Part shown: piece by piece, positions 1-8,390 of the stretch
How positions within the stretch are numbered: position 1 is the first letter of the stretch
Layout of the letters: each line of letters begins with the position of its first letter
Virus record (IMG/VR): IMGVR_UViG_3300040809_000188
Span: 1 to 64,000 of that record
DNA: 64,000 nucleotides
Origin: a virus
Reading direction: 5' to 3' (one strand)
Program-made: the position numbers and the translations under genes
Notes under the pieces: generated by a model
The model's database searches: none
Seen by the model: only the letters and a program-made list of their open reading frames with translations
Told to the model about the DNA's origin: nothing

Positions 1-918
1 GCCTTCTTAAATGAAGAACTTGTCGATGTTTCTAATATCGATTCGGATAATGAGTTCTTTTCACAAGGAGCAAGAGTCAACGTCAATCCGGCTTATTTCG
101 GTATTCGTTCAGATATTGAACAGAATGGATACTCACTAGCGCAACTTCCAATCATGCTGATGAAGTTGAAGAGCGGTAAGTACGTTGTCCTTGAGGGCCG
201 TACACGATTTAATATTCTTATCAATATGGGTTGTACTAACATCATTGCTCATGTTTTTGATGAGACAACACCAGCAAATGCTCTACGTTTTGCTACTATG
301 ATGAACTCTGAAAACAAGCCATATGGTGAAGCAACCGTTATGGACATTGAGAAGACAATCCTTCGTTTAGTTGAGTATGGAGAGATTTCAAACGAACAGT
401 CTATGGAATCTTTTGTTGATCAGGTCTTGTATGAGATCAATATTATTTCCACAAAACTAAATGCAACACAAGTAAGTACGATTTGTCACAAAGCAAGAGA
501 AATCAAAGAAGGTGTTCAGCAAATCATTTCTTTTCCAGAAGGAAGAGGTGCTAAAGAGTGGTTGGATAAACATGGATATACCGATAATCGTGAAGTGGTA
601 TATTTTCCGATTGCGTCTTACATTGATAAGACTTTCAGTCGTATCATTAAGGCAGAAGAGTACTATGGTCCAGACGTAAAAGAAATTCGTTTGATTGTTC
701 ACACTGGAACTCCTGATGGAAGAAACCCAGAAAATCACTGGATCAAGAAGGGTGTAGATTTCAAGAAACGATTTGATATGTTTGAACGACAGATTTCTAA
801 GTATCGGTTTGGTAACGCAAAACCAATCGAAGGTCGTACCGTTCTTTATGGAGTAATTCCACAGGTCAAGTCACTTTCTAAAAAGTATCCTATGAACTCT
901 CTTCATATTTACAAATAA
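1..918 (+). CDS. ParB/Srx-fold nuclease-like protein, 5' truncated
   Basis: The frame is open from the first base of the window, so the gene begins upstream and only its C-terminal part is seen. Near the start a segment reads KSGKYVVLEGRTRFNILINM. The G-x-(H/R)-R type motif, here EGRTR, is what ParB N-terminal and sulfiredoxin-like domains use to bind CTP or DNA. The rest is charged and not recognised. ParB-like domains in phages often act as nucleases or regulators, but the role here is unknown. A box-type promoter follows the stop codon directly. The family call is moderate. Confidence 0.6.
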   Translation, partial: AFLNEELVDVSNIDSDNEFFSQGARVNVNPAYFGIRSDIEQNGYSLAQLPIMLMKLKSGKYVVLEGRTRFNILINMGCTNIIAHVFDETTPANALRFATMMNSENKPYGEATVMDIEKTILRLVEYGEISNEQSMESFVDQVLYEINIISTKLNATQVSTICHKAREIKEGVQQIISFPEGRGAKEWLDKHGYTDNREVVYFPIASYIDKTFSRIIKAEEYYGPDVKEIRLIVHTGTPDGRNPENHWIKKGVDFKKRFDMFERQISKYRFGNAKPIEGRTVLYGVIPQVKSLSKKYPMNSLHIYK

Positions 919-923
919 GGCCC

Positions 924-960
924 TTGACATTCTTCTCTACTTATGGTAAGGTGATTCGTT
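924..960 (+). promoter_or_regulatory. Early-type promoter with leader box
   Basis: TTGACA at 924-929, a 17-base spacer and a weak -10 (TAAGGT, 947-952) are followed by TGATTCGTT, a variant of the leader box repeated through the window. The ribosome site AGAGGT lies downstream of the box, before the nuclease-like gene. Confidence 0.7.
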
Positions 961-981
961 AATGAGAAATAGAGGTAACTT

Positions 982-1848
982 ATGTACTCCAAAGAACTAG
1001 AATCTCGTATCGACACCTTACTTGAGAATAGAGGTATCGCAGGTCACACAGCCGCTGATCGCTTTATCTCTGACTTCAAATCATATCTGTGTTACTATGA
1101 TGTTACGACAAATGGTAACGCAGAATACACACTTACACTTTTAGAGAATGATGCTAATCTTGTTAGTAACACTGTTCTCTATTCAAACTTTCGTACAACT
1201 TTTGATGATCTGATTCCAGAAATCTTACGTCAAGATATCATCTTTCCTTTGCTGTTCAAGAAACTGATTGGTAGTAATGGTACGGCCATTGGTATTGGTG
1301 AACTTGCATTTCCACTCATCATTGCGGGCTACAGTTTCAGCAATGATAGTGATGGTGTTTTGGATAATGGTGCTAAAGTCGAGATTAAAAAGAATGGTGC
1401 TAGTCTGAAGCCTGTAAAGACAGGTCTTACTGACAAGGGTTTGGTTGATAAACTCAATGCTAAGTATTTTGCTGGAACAGCGCCTGGTATGAAACTTCCA
1501 AAGAAGTTCGATGAACACATTGCAACTGTCTCTGATCCAAGCGTATATGCAGACTACTTTAAGGAACTGTATGTCGGCTGTGATACTACAGAACTCGCTA
1601 AAGAGATTGCTGAATGTTATACTGATGCAGTTGCTTTCAATACCGCTGTTGGTAAGTTTGCTTTGAAAAACTATAAGCGTGTTGATGGTTGGAACAACAT
1701 CATATACATAGATGATGAGAAAATGACACTTGTGAATATTGCTGATTTGACTGATATCGATAAACTTGGATTGAAGTTTACTCCAAAGTTCAAGCGTGGC
1801 GGTGATACACGAGCAATCGCAGATGGTTATGTGAATGTGGCTATATAA
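982..1848 (+). CDS. Putative PD-(D/E)XK-type nuclease paired with methylase
   Basis: This 288-residue protein is not securely assigned. Around residues 100-150 a GELAFPLII segment is followed by an Asp/Gly turn and then AKVEIKKNG. That layout resembles the E...D...E-x-K core of PD-(D/E)XK nucleases found in phage proteins. Its stop overlaps the start of a Dam-type DNA methylase (TAATG), so the two are translated together. A nuclease and its matching methylase is the natural reading, but a virion or regulatory role cannot be excluded. The start follows AGAGGT at a good distance. Confidence 0.5.
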   Translation: MYSKELESRIDTLLENRGIAGHTAADRFISDFKSYLCYYDVTTNGNAEYTLTLLENDANLVSNTVLYSNFRTTFDDLIPEILRQDIIFPLLFKKLIGSNGTAIGIGELAFPLIIAGYSFSNDSDGVLDNGAKVEIKKNGASLKPVKTGLTDKGLVDKLNAKYFAGTAPGMKLPKKFDEHIATVSDPSVYADYFKELYVGCDTTELAKEIAECYTDAVAFNTAVGKFALKNYKRVDGWNNIIYIDDEKMTLVNIADLTDIDKLGLKFTPKFKRGGDTRAIADGYVNVAI

Positions 1849-2711
1849 TGACTAAACCTTTATTCATCTGGGCTGGTGGTAAGAACAAGATGCTAAAGCA
1901 TTACTTACCACTTATGCCTGATCAAAATATAGAAACATACTCTGAACCATTTTTCGGTGGTGGAGCAATGCTTCTATATGTCGTTGAGAGATACAATCCA
2001 AAAGAGATTTGGATAAACGACATCAATAAAGGATTGGTAAGTATCTACACACACATTCGTGATAACAAACAAGAGTTTTGCTCCATTCTTGATGACTATT
2101 CCAAGCAGTACCTACCACTATCAAAAGAAGATAGGAAGAAGTTTTACTACGACTTGAGGGAAGAGAATGCTTGGAACTATCAAACTTGGGGTGAGGTAAA
2201 AGAATCTGCTGTTCTGTACTTCCTTATGAAGACTGGATTCAATGGTATCTGGCAGATCAACAAAAACACAAACAATCGATATGGTACGCCTGCTGGATTG
2301 CTAAACCAAAAAGACAAGGTTTACGATAAAGGTGTGGTAGACTACTGGCACAAAATGATGAACGAGAGAACGACTCATTTGTTGTGCGGTGACTGGAGTG
2401 AAGCACCAGTTTGTGATTTCACATATTATGATCCACCTTATCGTGGTAGTTTTGCGGATTACAATCAGCCATTCTCTGATGAAGAGTGTGAGAAGTTGAT
2501 TGCTAATGTGGAAAACAACAGCAACGTATGGTTAGCAAATCGTGATATCGGTGATGGTTTTTTTGACAATCGAAATGCGATATGTAAGAAGTTTCCTGTT
2601 ACATATACCGCTGGTAGAAGAAAGAAAACCGAAGAAGGTCATGAAGCAAAGAAAGCAACTGAGATTTTGCTTTACAATACATCAAATAGAACTATTGACG
2701 ATTTCTTCTAA
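1848..2711 (+). CDS. dam: D12-class DNA adenine-N6 methyltransferase (Dam-like)
   Basis: The protein transfers a methyl group from S-adenosylmethionine to adenine N6 in DNA, probably in a GATC-like site. Visible motifs are FIWAGGKNKM at the N terminus, the SAM-binding FFGGGA near residue 35 and the catalytic DPPY near residue 195. Length (287) is normal for the Dam family. It overlaps the preceding putative nuclease gene. It may protect phage DNA or form a restriction-modification-like pair with its neighbour. The target site cannot be read from the sequence. Confidence 0.9.
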   Translation: MTKPLFIWAGGKNKMLKHYLPLMPDQNIETYSEPFFGGGAMLLYVVERYNPKEIWINDINKGLVSIYTHIRDNKQEFCSILDDYSKQYLPLSKEDRKKFYYDLREENAWNYQTWGEVKESAVLYFLMKTGFNGIWQINKNTNNRYGTPAGLLNQKDKVYDKGVVDYWHKMMNERTTHLLCGDWSEAPVCDFTYYDPPYRGSFADYNQPFSDEECEKLIANVENNSNVWLANRDIGDGFFDNRNAICKKFPVTYTAGRRKKTEEGHEAKKATEILLYNTSNRTIDDFF

Positions 2712-2719
2712 AACAGCCC

Positions 2720-2777
2720 TTGACATATGTAAACCATTATGATAGATTCAACAAGTAATGAGAGAGGTGATTCGCAA
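2720..2777 (+). promoter_or_regulatory. Early-type promoter; leader box adjoining start codon
   Basis: TTGACA at 2720-2725 and TAGATT at 2743-2748 are spaced by 17 bases. The box TGATTCGCAA at 2768-2777 sits between the GAGAGG ribosome site and the ATG at 2778. The promoter shares the stretch TTCAACAAGTAATGAG with the promoter of the MoxR gene. Confidence 0.8.
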
Positions 2778-5006
2778 ATGGTAAATATCCAGTCTAAAGA
2801 AGTCCTTGCTCGTCTGCTTGCTACTGAGAATCTTACGGTAGTTCATGAGAATGTGCAGACTGCTTCATTTAATGTTGAAGATCGTGTTTTGACACTGCCA
2901 CTTTGGGATGGCATGGAAAACTACACTTATGATCATCTAGTGGGTCATGAGATTGCTCACGCTCTTTACACGCCCGCTCAGAAGTGGATGGACGCCGCTG
3001 GTAATGGTGGTAGAGGATTTCAGTCTTTTCTGAACGTAGTCGAGGACGCCCGTATTGAGCGGATGGTTCAAAAGCGGTATCCCGGCCTTCGTAAGTCATT
3101 CATCAAGTCTTACAAGAAAATGCTTGCTGATGGCTTCTTCGGAAAAAGTTCTGAAGAAATAAATAGTTTCAAACTCATCGACCGTCTGAACGTATTCTTC
3201 AAGTGTGGACAAACTGTCGGTGTTGAGTTCAGTAAAGAAGAGAAGTCTTGGATTTCTGAGATTGACAAGGCTGATACGTTTGAGCAAGTAATCGATATTG
3301 CTACTCGTCTTTATGGTAAAGCAAAAGAAGAACATGAGGAAGAGCAACAGGCGATGTCTGAGGCTTTTGCTCAAATGCAACAGGAATACGGCGATGAAGA
3401 CACTTCCGATGAAGGCGAATACGATATTTCTGAAGGTTTCGGATACGAATCTGACATGGAGACAGAGAGCAATGATCAAGCGAAAAGCGGCTCTGAGGAA
3501 GGCGATTCGGAAGAAGACAATCAATCATCAGTAGGTACTAAAGACACCACTGGTGACGCTTCTAAGAGCGATTCAGAGGGGTCTCAGAACACTACTAGCG
3601 GTCATGACGGTGGTGAGCATGGTCCTGAATCTGTTACCGATAAGTCACTGAATGAAAACATTTCTAATGAGTTTGGTGCTGATCCTGATAAGAGATTCTT
3701 CAATCTGACACTTCCAACCAACAAAACTAAAGTGACAACTGATCGTATTGTCGATTACAAAACAGTACTGTCTCTGTTCGATGATCGTCCAGAGGCTTTT
3801 GATGATGGTGCTGAACTGCTTAAAGTCTTTCAGCGTGACAACAAAAAGACAATCAACTACCTTGTCAAAGAGTTTGAGATGAAGAAAAGAGCCGCTGAAT
3901 ACAAGCGGGCTACTATCTCTAAAACTGGTGTCATCGATACTCTCAAAATGAACAACTACATGTACAGTGATGATATCTTCAAGAAAATGACTGTGTTGCC
4001 TGAGGGTAAGAACCATGGTCTGCTGATGTTCATCGACTGGTCTGGCTCTATGGTGTCTGAGATAAAGAACACCATCGAACAGTTACTAAACCTTGTACAG
4101 TTTTGTAAGCAAGTAAACATTCCTTTCGAGGTCTATGCTTTCACCGATAGATGGGATCGTAATAACAGATATTATCATCGTGATATATTCGATCTCTATG
4201 AGATTGGCTATGACGGCGACTTTCGCTTGGTTCAGTTCTTCTCAAACAAGATGAGCCGGAATGATTATCAGAAAATGTGTAAAGCAATGCTTGCAATGGG
4301 CGAGTTCTTTGATCGGTGGAGTAATCGCTACACTATGAAATGGACTTTGCCTGGTCCTCTTTACCTTGGCGGTACACCACTTGATGATGCTATTGTTGCT
4401 GGTATGATCATTCATGATATCTTCAAAAACAAAAATAGATTGGATGTAGTGAACACAATCTATCTGACAGATGGTGCAAGCGCCGCTATGGAGTTTAGTT
4501 CCAAGGAAAAAACATTTACAGGTAAGGACGAGTACACCACCGAAAGACATTTGGACTTCGGTCGGTATTCTGGACTCGATAAGAATGTAGTATGTTACAT
4601 GACTGATCCAGTAACTAAAAAGCGGTATCGGTACAACAACGGTGAACGTGCCACGCCTCAACTGCTGAGAATCTTTCGGGATCACACTGGTTCTAACGTG
4701 ATTGGATTTCATATCTTACCTTATCGGAAGCCTTCTGCTTTGCGTGAGATTCCAACTGGTGATTATTTTGAGCGAGAGAATATGTGGGGTGATCTAAAGA
4801 AGGATAACTACTGCATCATACCGAACTTTGGATACAGTGCATATTTTGGCATTCTAGGTGGTAAAGCACTTGAGACATCTAATGGTGCAATCGAAGTCAC
4901 TGAGGATGCTACCAAGGCTCAGATACGTTCTGCTTTTAAGAAAGCAAACAAAACACGCAAGGGCAGTCGAGTTATGCTTTCCAAGTTTATCGACTTGGTA
5001 GCATAA
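2778..5006 (+). CDS. Zincin and VWA-domain protein (CobT-like)
   Basis: The protein combines two recognisable parts. Near residues 50-60 is HEIAHAL, an HExxH zinc-metalloprotease motif. In the C-terminal half MFIDWSGSMVSE is the MIDAS DxSxS metal site of a von Willebrand A domain. A long acidic Ser/Glu/Asp-rich linker separates them. Marine T4-like phages carry such genes beside a MoxR ATPase, often annotated CobT and CobS, although cobalt chelation is unproven. The start at 2778 is chosen because GAGAGG and the leader box lie just upstream; an in-frame upstream ATG at 2739 would fall inside the promoter. Confidence 0.8.
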   Translation: MVNIQSKEVLARLLATENLTVVHENVQTASFNVEDRVLTLPLWDGMENYTYDHLVGHEIAHALYTPAQKWMDAAGNGGRGFQSFLNVVEDARIERMVQKRYPGLRKSFIKSYKKMLADGFFGKSSEEINSFKLIDRLNVFFKCGQTVGVEFSKEEKSWISEIDKADTFEQVIDIATRLYGKAKEEHEEEQQAMSEAFAQMQQEYGDEDTSDEGEYDISEGFGYESDMETESNDQAKSGSEEGDSEEDNQSSVGTKDTTGDASKSDSEGSQNTTSGHDGGEHGPESVTDKSLNENISNEFGADPDKRFFNLTLPTNKTKVTTDRIVDYKTVLSLFDDRPEAFDDGAELLKVFQRDNKKTINYLVKEFEMKKRAAEYKRATISKTGVIDTLKMNNYMYSDDIFKKMTVLPEGKNHGLLMFIDWSGSMVSEIKNTIEQLLNLVQFCKQVNIPFEVYAFTDRWDRNNRYYHRDIFDLYEIGYDGDFRLVQFFSNKMSRNDYQKMCKAMLAMGEFFDRWSNRYTMKWTLPGPLYLGGTPLDDAIVAGMIIHDIFKNKNRLDVVNTIYLTDGASAAMEFSSKEKTFTGKDEYTTERHLDFGRYSGLDKNVVCYMTDPVTKKRYRYNNGERATPQLLRIFRDHTGSNVIGFHILPYRKPSALREIPTGDYFERENMWGDLKKDNYCIIPNFGYSAYFGILGGKALETSNGAIEVTEDATKAQIRSAFKKANKTRKGSRVMLSKFIDLVA

Positions 5007-5012
5007 TAGCCC

Positions 5013-5070
5013 TTGACATCATCGTTGTATTATGTTAGATTCAACAAGTAATGAGAAAAGTGATTCGCAA
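5013..5070 (+). promoter_or_regulatory. Early-type promoter with leader box
   Basis: TTGACA at 5013-5018, 17 bases, TAGATT at 5036-5041, and the box TGATTCGCAA at 5061-5070. Here the box precedes the ribosome site GAGAGAGGA. It lies between the VWA and MoxR genes, so the ATPase can be expressed separately. Confidence 0.8.
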
Positions 5071-5087
5071 CTGAGAGAGGATTTGTT

Positions 5088-6239
5088 ATGCGTAAACTGA
5101 ACAAGACCCAGAAAGCATTTGTAGCGTTGGCCCAGAAAGAGTTTGGTTCAACAGTCACACGGGCTGAAGCAATCAAACTTGCTGAGAACAATGGATTTCG
5201 CCGTCCAACATGGCTCCTCAACAAGCCAGACTATCGTGTAGGTCACGGTATGTATGAACTGCCTGGCGTTGCTAAAGTAGAAAAGCCAGAGGCAGAAGTT
5301 GCACTTCTTCCAAACACACTTGTCACAAACATGAATGTCGAAACTGAATCATTCACTGAGAACTTGATTCCAGAAGAAGATGAGTTGTTTGTTCCATTTG
5401 GTGATTTCAAAAAGATTAAGCAAATCATCAAATCAGGTATGTTCTATCCAGTTTATGTGACAGGTCTGTCAGGTAATGGTAAGACATTCGGTATCGAACA
5501 GGCTTGCGCTCAAGCAAAGCGTGAAGTTATCCGTATCAACTTTACAGTTGAGACTGATGAAGATGACTTGATTGGTGGCTTCCGTCTAGTAAACGGTGAA
5601 ACCAAGTTCTTCAAAGGTCCAGTTATTAAAGCCATGGAGCGTGGCGCCGTTGCACTGCTAGATGAACTTGATCTCGCTAATCCAGCGAAGGTTATGTGCT
5701 TGCAGTCAATCCTCGAAGGCAAAGGCTACTTCATCAAGAAGACTGGTGAGTATGTCAAGCCTGCTCCGGGCTTTACGATCATCGCCACTGCCAATACCAA
5801 GGGTAAAGGTTCTGACGATGGTCGTTTCATCGGCACTAACGTGATGAATGAAGCGTTTCTTGAGCGTTTCCCTATCACTGTCGAGCAGTCTTATCCACCA
5901 GTTGCTACTGAGAAAAAGATTCTCGGTAAAGTGTTTGATGATCTCGGCATCGATGTGATGGACAACTTTGAAGAGTTGCTTGTTGACTGGGCTGACATCA
6001 TTCGTAAGACTTACTATGATGGTGGTGTCGATGAGATTATCTCAACACGGCGTCTGGTCCACATTGCAAAAGCATACAGCATTTTCGGTGATCGTATGAC
6101 TGCGATTGAGATGTGCATCAATCGGTTCGATGAAGATACTAAGACCTCGTTCCGTGATCTCTACACTAAGGTAGATGCTGATGCTGAGTGTGAGGAAGAG
6201 TTGAAGAAGTCAGAGTTGACTGAAGAAGTACCATTCTAA
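5088..6239 (+). CDS. MoxR-family AAA+ ATPase (CobS-like)
   Basis: This 383-residue ATPase has Walker A GLSGNGKTFG near residue 127, Walker B VALLDELDLANP near residue 190 and a sensor segment IIATANTKGKG. MoxR ATPases work with VWA proteins as metal-insertion or protein-remodelling chaperones, and the preceding gene encodes such a partner. The N-terminal 60 residues resemble a small basic DNA-binding segment seen in phage CobS-like proteins. In bacteria CobS is part of cobaltochelatase. The phage substrate is unknown. Confidence 0.87.
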   Translation: MRKLNKTQKAFVALAQKEFGSTVTRAEAIKLAENNGFRRPTWLLNKPDYRVGHGMYELPGVAKVEKPEAEVALLPNTLVTNMNVETESFTENLIPEEDELFVPFGDFKKIKQIIKSGMFYPVYVTGLSGNGKTFGIEQACAQAKREVIRINFTVETDEDDLIGGFRLVNGETKFFKGPVIKAMERGAVALLDELDLANPAKVMCLQSILEGKGYFIKKTGEYVKPAPGFTIIATANTKGKGSDDGRFIGTNVMNEAFLERFPITVEQSYPPVATEKKILGKVFDDLGIDVMDNFEELLVDWADIIRKTYYDGGVDEIISTRRLVHIAKAYSIFGDRMTAIEMCINRFDEDTKTSFRDLYTKVDADAECEEELKKSELTEEVPF

Positions 6240-6264
6240 GTCACATAAATAACTGAAAATATTT

Positions 6265-6305
6265 AAGAAAGTGCCTTGACATTGGGTGCTTTCTTACTAT
6301 ATAAT
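6265..6305 (+). promoter_or_regulatory. Promoter with -35 inside a terminator-like hairpin
   Basis: TTGACA at 6276-6281 and TATAAT at 6300-6305 form a strong promoter with 18-base spacing. AAGAAAGTGCC and GGTGCTTTCTT flank the -35 and can pair in RNA from upstream, putting TTGACA in the loop. No leader box is present. The next gene has an AGGAG site and a TTG start. Confidence 0.65.
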
Positions 6306-6337
6306 CTACACAATGTTTTTATTATAGGAGTTTTGAG

Positions 6338-7201
6338 TTGGAAATCACAATCGAACTAGAGCAGTTGCGAAAGAAAAAAATCTTTGTTGCAACGCCCATG
6401 TATGGTGGTAACTGTCATGGCATGTACACAAAGTCAACTGCTGATCTAGCAAAACTTGGTGCCATGTATGAGATGGATATCAAGTTCTTTTATCTCTTCA
6501 ATGAATCTCTAATCACTAGAGCAAGAAACTATTGCGTAGATGAGTTCATGCGTGGTGACTATACGCACCTTATGTTTATCGACTCTGACATTGGTTTTGA
6601 TCCTAACGATGTCATCACACTAGCCGCTTTGTCTAATCCAGATGAGCCTGATGATAGTAAGCGCATGGATATCCTATGTGGTCCTTATCCAAAGAAGACT
6701 ATTGCTTGGGAAAAGATTAAACGTGCTGTTGATAAAGGCTGGGCTGATGAGAACCCAGGCGATCTAGAAAAATTTGTTGGTGACTATGTTTTCAATCCAG
6801 ATACAGATAGCGCAAAAGTAAGACTTGATGAGCCTGTTCCAGTTCTTGAAGGTGGTACTGGTTTCATGATGATCACTAAGAATGCTTTCAAAAAGTTCGA
6901 TGAAGCATATCCAGATTACTCATATCTACCTGATCATGTTCGCACAAAGCACTTTGATGGTAGTCGTGAAATCATGATGTACTTCCAAGCACTGATTGAT
7001 CCTGAGTCAAAGCGTTATCTGTCCGAAGACTACATGTTCTGTCAGTGGATGCGTAAGATTGGTGTCAAGACTTGGATGTGTCCATGGATGCGTCTGCTTC
7101 ACACTGGTTCATATACATTCGGTGGTAGTTTGAGTGATCTCGCTCAACTTGGCGCAACTGCAACCGCTGATCCTGATGAAATTAAGATGATGAAAAAATG
7201 A
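6338..7201 (+). CDS. Glycosyltransferase, GT2-like
   Basis: The protein (287 aa) starts with IFVATPMYGG, typical of nucleotide-sugar transferases of the GT-A fold, and carries FIDSDIGF near residue 88, a DxD metal-binding motif. Relatives are common in marine T4-like phages. It could act on modified bases, virion proteins or host glycans; the sequence does not tell. TTG is used as start, supported by TAGGAG seven bases upstream. It overlaps the next gene by four bases (ATGA). Confidence 0.75.
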   Translation: MEITIELEQLRKKKIFVATPMYGGNCHGMYTKSTADLAKLGAMYEMDIKFFYLFNESLITRARNYCVDEFMRGDYTHLMFIDSDIGFDPNDVITLAALSNPDEPDDSKRMDILCGPYPKKTIAWEKIKRAVDKGWADENPGDLEKFVGDYVFNPDTDSAKVRLDEPVPVLEGGTGFMMITKNAFKKFDEAYPDYSYLPDHVRTKHFDGSREIMMYFQALIDPESKRYLSEDYMFCQWMRKIGVKTWMCPWMRLLHTGSYTFGGSLSDLAQLGATATADPDEIKMMKK

Positions 7202-7497
7202 GTAAGAAGTTTAAGTTTGACGAAGACAAGATTATAAAAGAGATATACGACTATGTGGCCGCCACTTATGATGGCCACTACTCTTTCAACAAGTTCCAGT
7301 CTACTGAGTTTATTATCGATAGTGGACATGGTGAAGGTTTCTGTATGGGCAATATCATCAAGTATTGTCAGAGATACGGAAAGAAGGACGGTAAGAACAG
7401 AAATGACTTGCTCAAGGTCGTCCACTATGCTATAATGGCTCTTTATATTGATTCACTTGAAAATAGAACTGAGGTAAATGATGATGAGAATCAGTGA
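7198..7497 (+). CDS. DUF3310-like protein
   Basis: This 99-residue protein matches the plan of DUF3310: an aromatic/acidic N-terminal part, then GNIIKYCQRYGKKDGKNRNDLLKVVHYA, a GN-x-IKY...K...DL-x-K pattern. DUF3310 proteins are widespread in phages and sit near nucleotide-metabolism genes, but their function is not established. The gene is coupled to the glycosyltransferase before it and overlaps the sliding clamp gene after it. Confidence 0.7.
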   Translation: MSKKFKFDEDKIIKEIYDYVAATYDGHYSFNKFQSTEFIIDSGHGEGFCMGNIIKYCQRYGKKDGKNRNDLLKVVHYAIMALYIDSLENRTEVNDDENQ

Positions 7498-8155
7498 TGC
7501 TACGATGAATGTGTTGAAGAACTTTTCAACCATTAATCCTTCTCTTGCATTCAAGCAAGGAAACACAATCCGCACTGTAAGTGAGCAAAAGAACATCCTT
7601 GCTCAAGCGGTGGTGGAAGAAACCTTTCCAGTAGATTTTGCTATATATGAACTGAACCAGTTCCTTGGACTTGCAAGTCTCTTTGATAATGCTGACTTTG
7701 CATTTGGTGAAATGGATGTGACAATTCGTGATGAACACAACAAGTCACGTTCACGATATACATATACTGATCCTTCTATGGTGACATCACCACCAGAGAA
7801 GAATATTGATATGCCTGATCCAGAGATTGTATTCTCTGTTACGGCTGATGATTTGAAAGCAGTAGTATCTGCGGCTAATCAACTGGGTCTTCCAGAAGTT
7901 GTTGTTCGTGGTGGTACGATGGGTATTTCTCTTGTCGCTACTGACACAAAGAACCCAACATCAAATGAATACAGTCGTGATGTTGCTCCTAGCAATGGTG
8001 ACGTATTCAACATGGTTTTCAAAACTGAAAATCTTAAATTCATCACTGGCGATTACGATGTGAAAATATCTAAAGCTGGTATCTCTCATTTTAAAAATAT
8101 CTCAGGCTATATCGAGTACTGGGTCGCAACAGAAACAAATTCGGAGTATAACTAA
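7478..8155 (+). CDS. 45: DNA polymerase sliding clamp gp45
   Basis: The 225-residue product is the processivity clamp that encircles DNA and tethers the polymerase; in T4 it also activates late transcription. It is recognised by length, by N-terminal segments such as FPVDFAIYELNQFLGLASLF and by position directly before the clamp loader. Three ATG codons stand in a row and the GAGGT site fits the first two. The presence of gp45 agrees with the T4-like late promoters seen elsewhere in this window. Confidence 0.88.
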   Translation: MMMRISDATMNVLKNFSTINPSLAFKQGNTIRTVSEQKNILAQAVVEETFPVDFAIYELNQFLGLASLFDNADFAFGEMDVTIRDEHNKSRSRYTYTDPSMVTSPPEKNIDMPDPEIVFSVTADDLKAVVSAANQLGLPEVVVRGGTMGISLVATDTKNPTSNEYSRDVAPSNGDVFNMVFKTENLKFITGDYDVKISKAGISHFKNISGYIEYWVATETNSEYN

Positions 8156-8156
8156 A

Positions 8157-8363
8157 ATGGCACAAGTAGAACCTCAAATGATGGCAAATATGGTACAAAT
8201 CATTGATGTTTGTACAAAACGTGGCGCCTTTGAAGGGCAAGAACTAGCTGGTGTAGCAACAGTAAGACAGTTCTTGATCGAAAAAATTCAAGAAGATCAA
8301 CCTGCACAAGACCCAGTTGGTCAATCTGTAGCTGATCTTCCAGCGGAAGCCACAGAACAATAA
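8157..8363 (+). CDS. Small protein between gp45 and gp44
   Basis: This 68-residue acidic protein has no recognised domain. A first half predicted helical (MANMVQIIDVCTKRGAFEG) is followed by a Pro/Ala/Gln-rich tail. It starts one base after the clamp stop and is followed by the clamp loader, so it is part of the replication operon. Small proteins of this kind occur at the same place in marine T4-like phages. Function unknown. Confidence 0.65.
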   Translation: MAQVEPQMMANMVQIIDVCTKRGAFEGQELAGVATVRQFLIEKIQEDQPAQDPVGQSVADLPAEATEQ

Positions 8364-8390
8364 GTCAAACTTTTATATTATGGGAATGTA

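Noticed and set aside
2869-4712. Several open frames on the minus strand within the VWA gene and elsewhere
   Set aside because: They lie opposite strong plus-strand genes, lack ribosome sites and promoters, and their composition is that of antisense shadows. All supported genes are on the plus strand.
5088-6239. Cobalamin synthesis as the role of the MoxR/VWA pair
   Set aside because: The similarity to CobS/CobT is to a broad ATPase-VWA family; no other cobalt-chelatase gene is present, so the specific function is not claimed.
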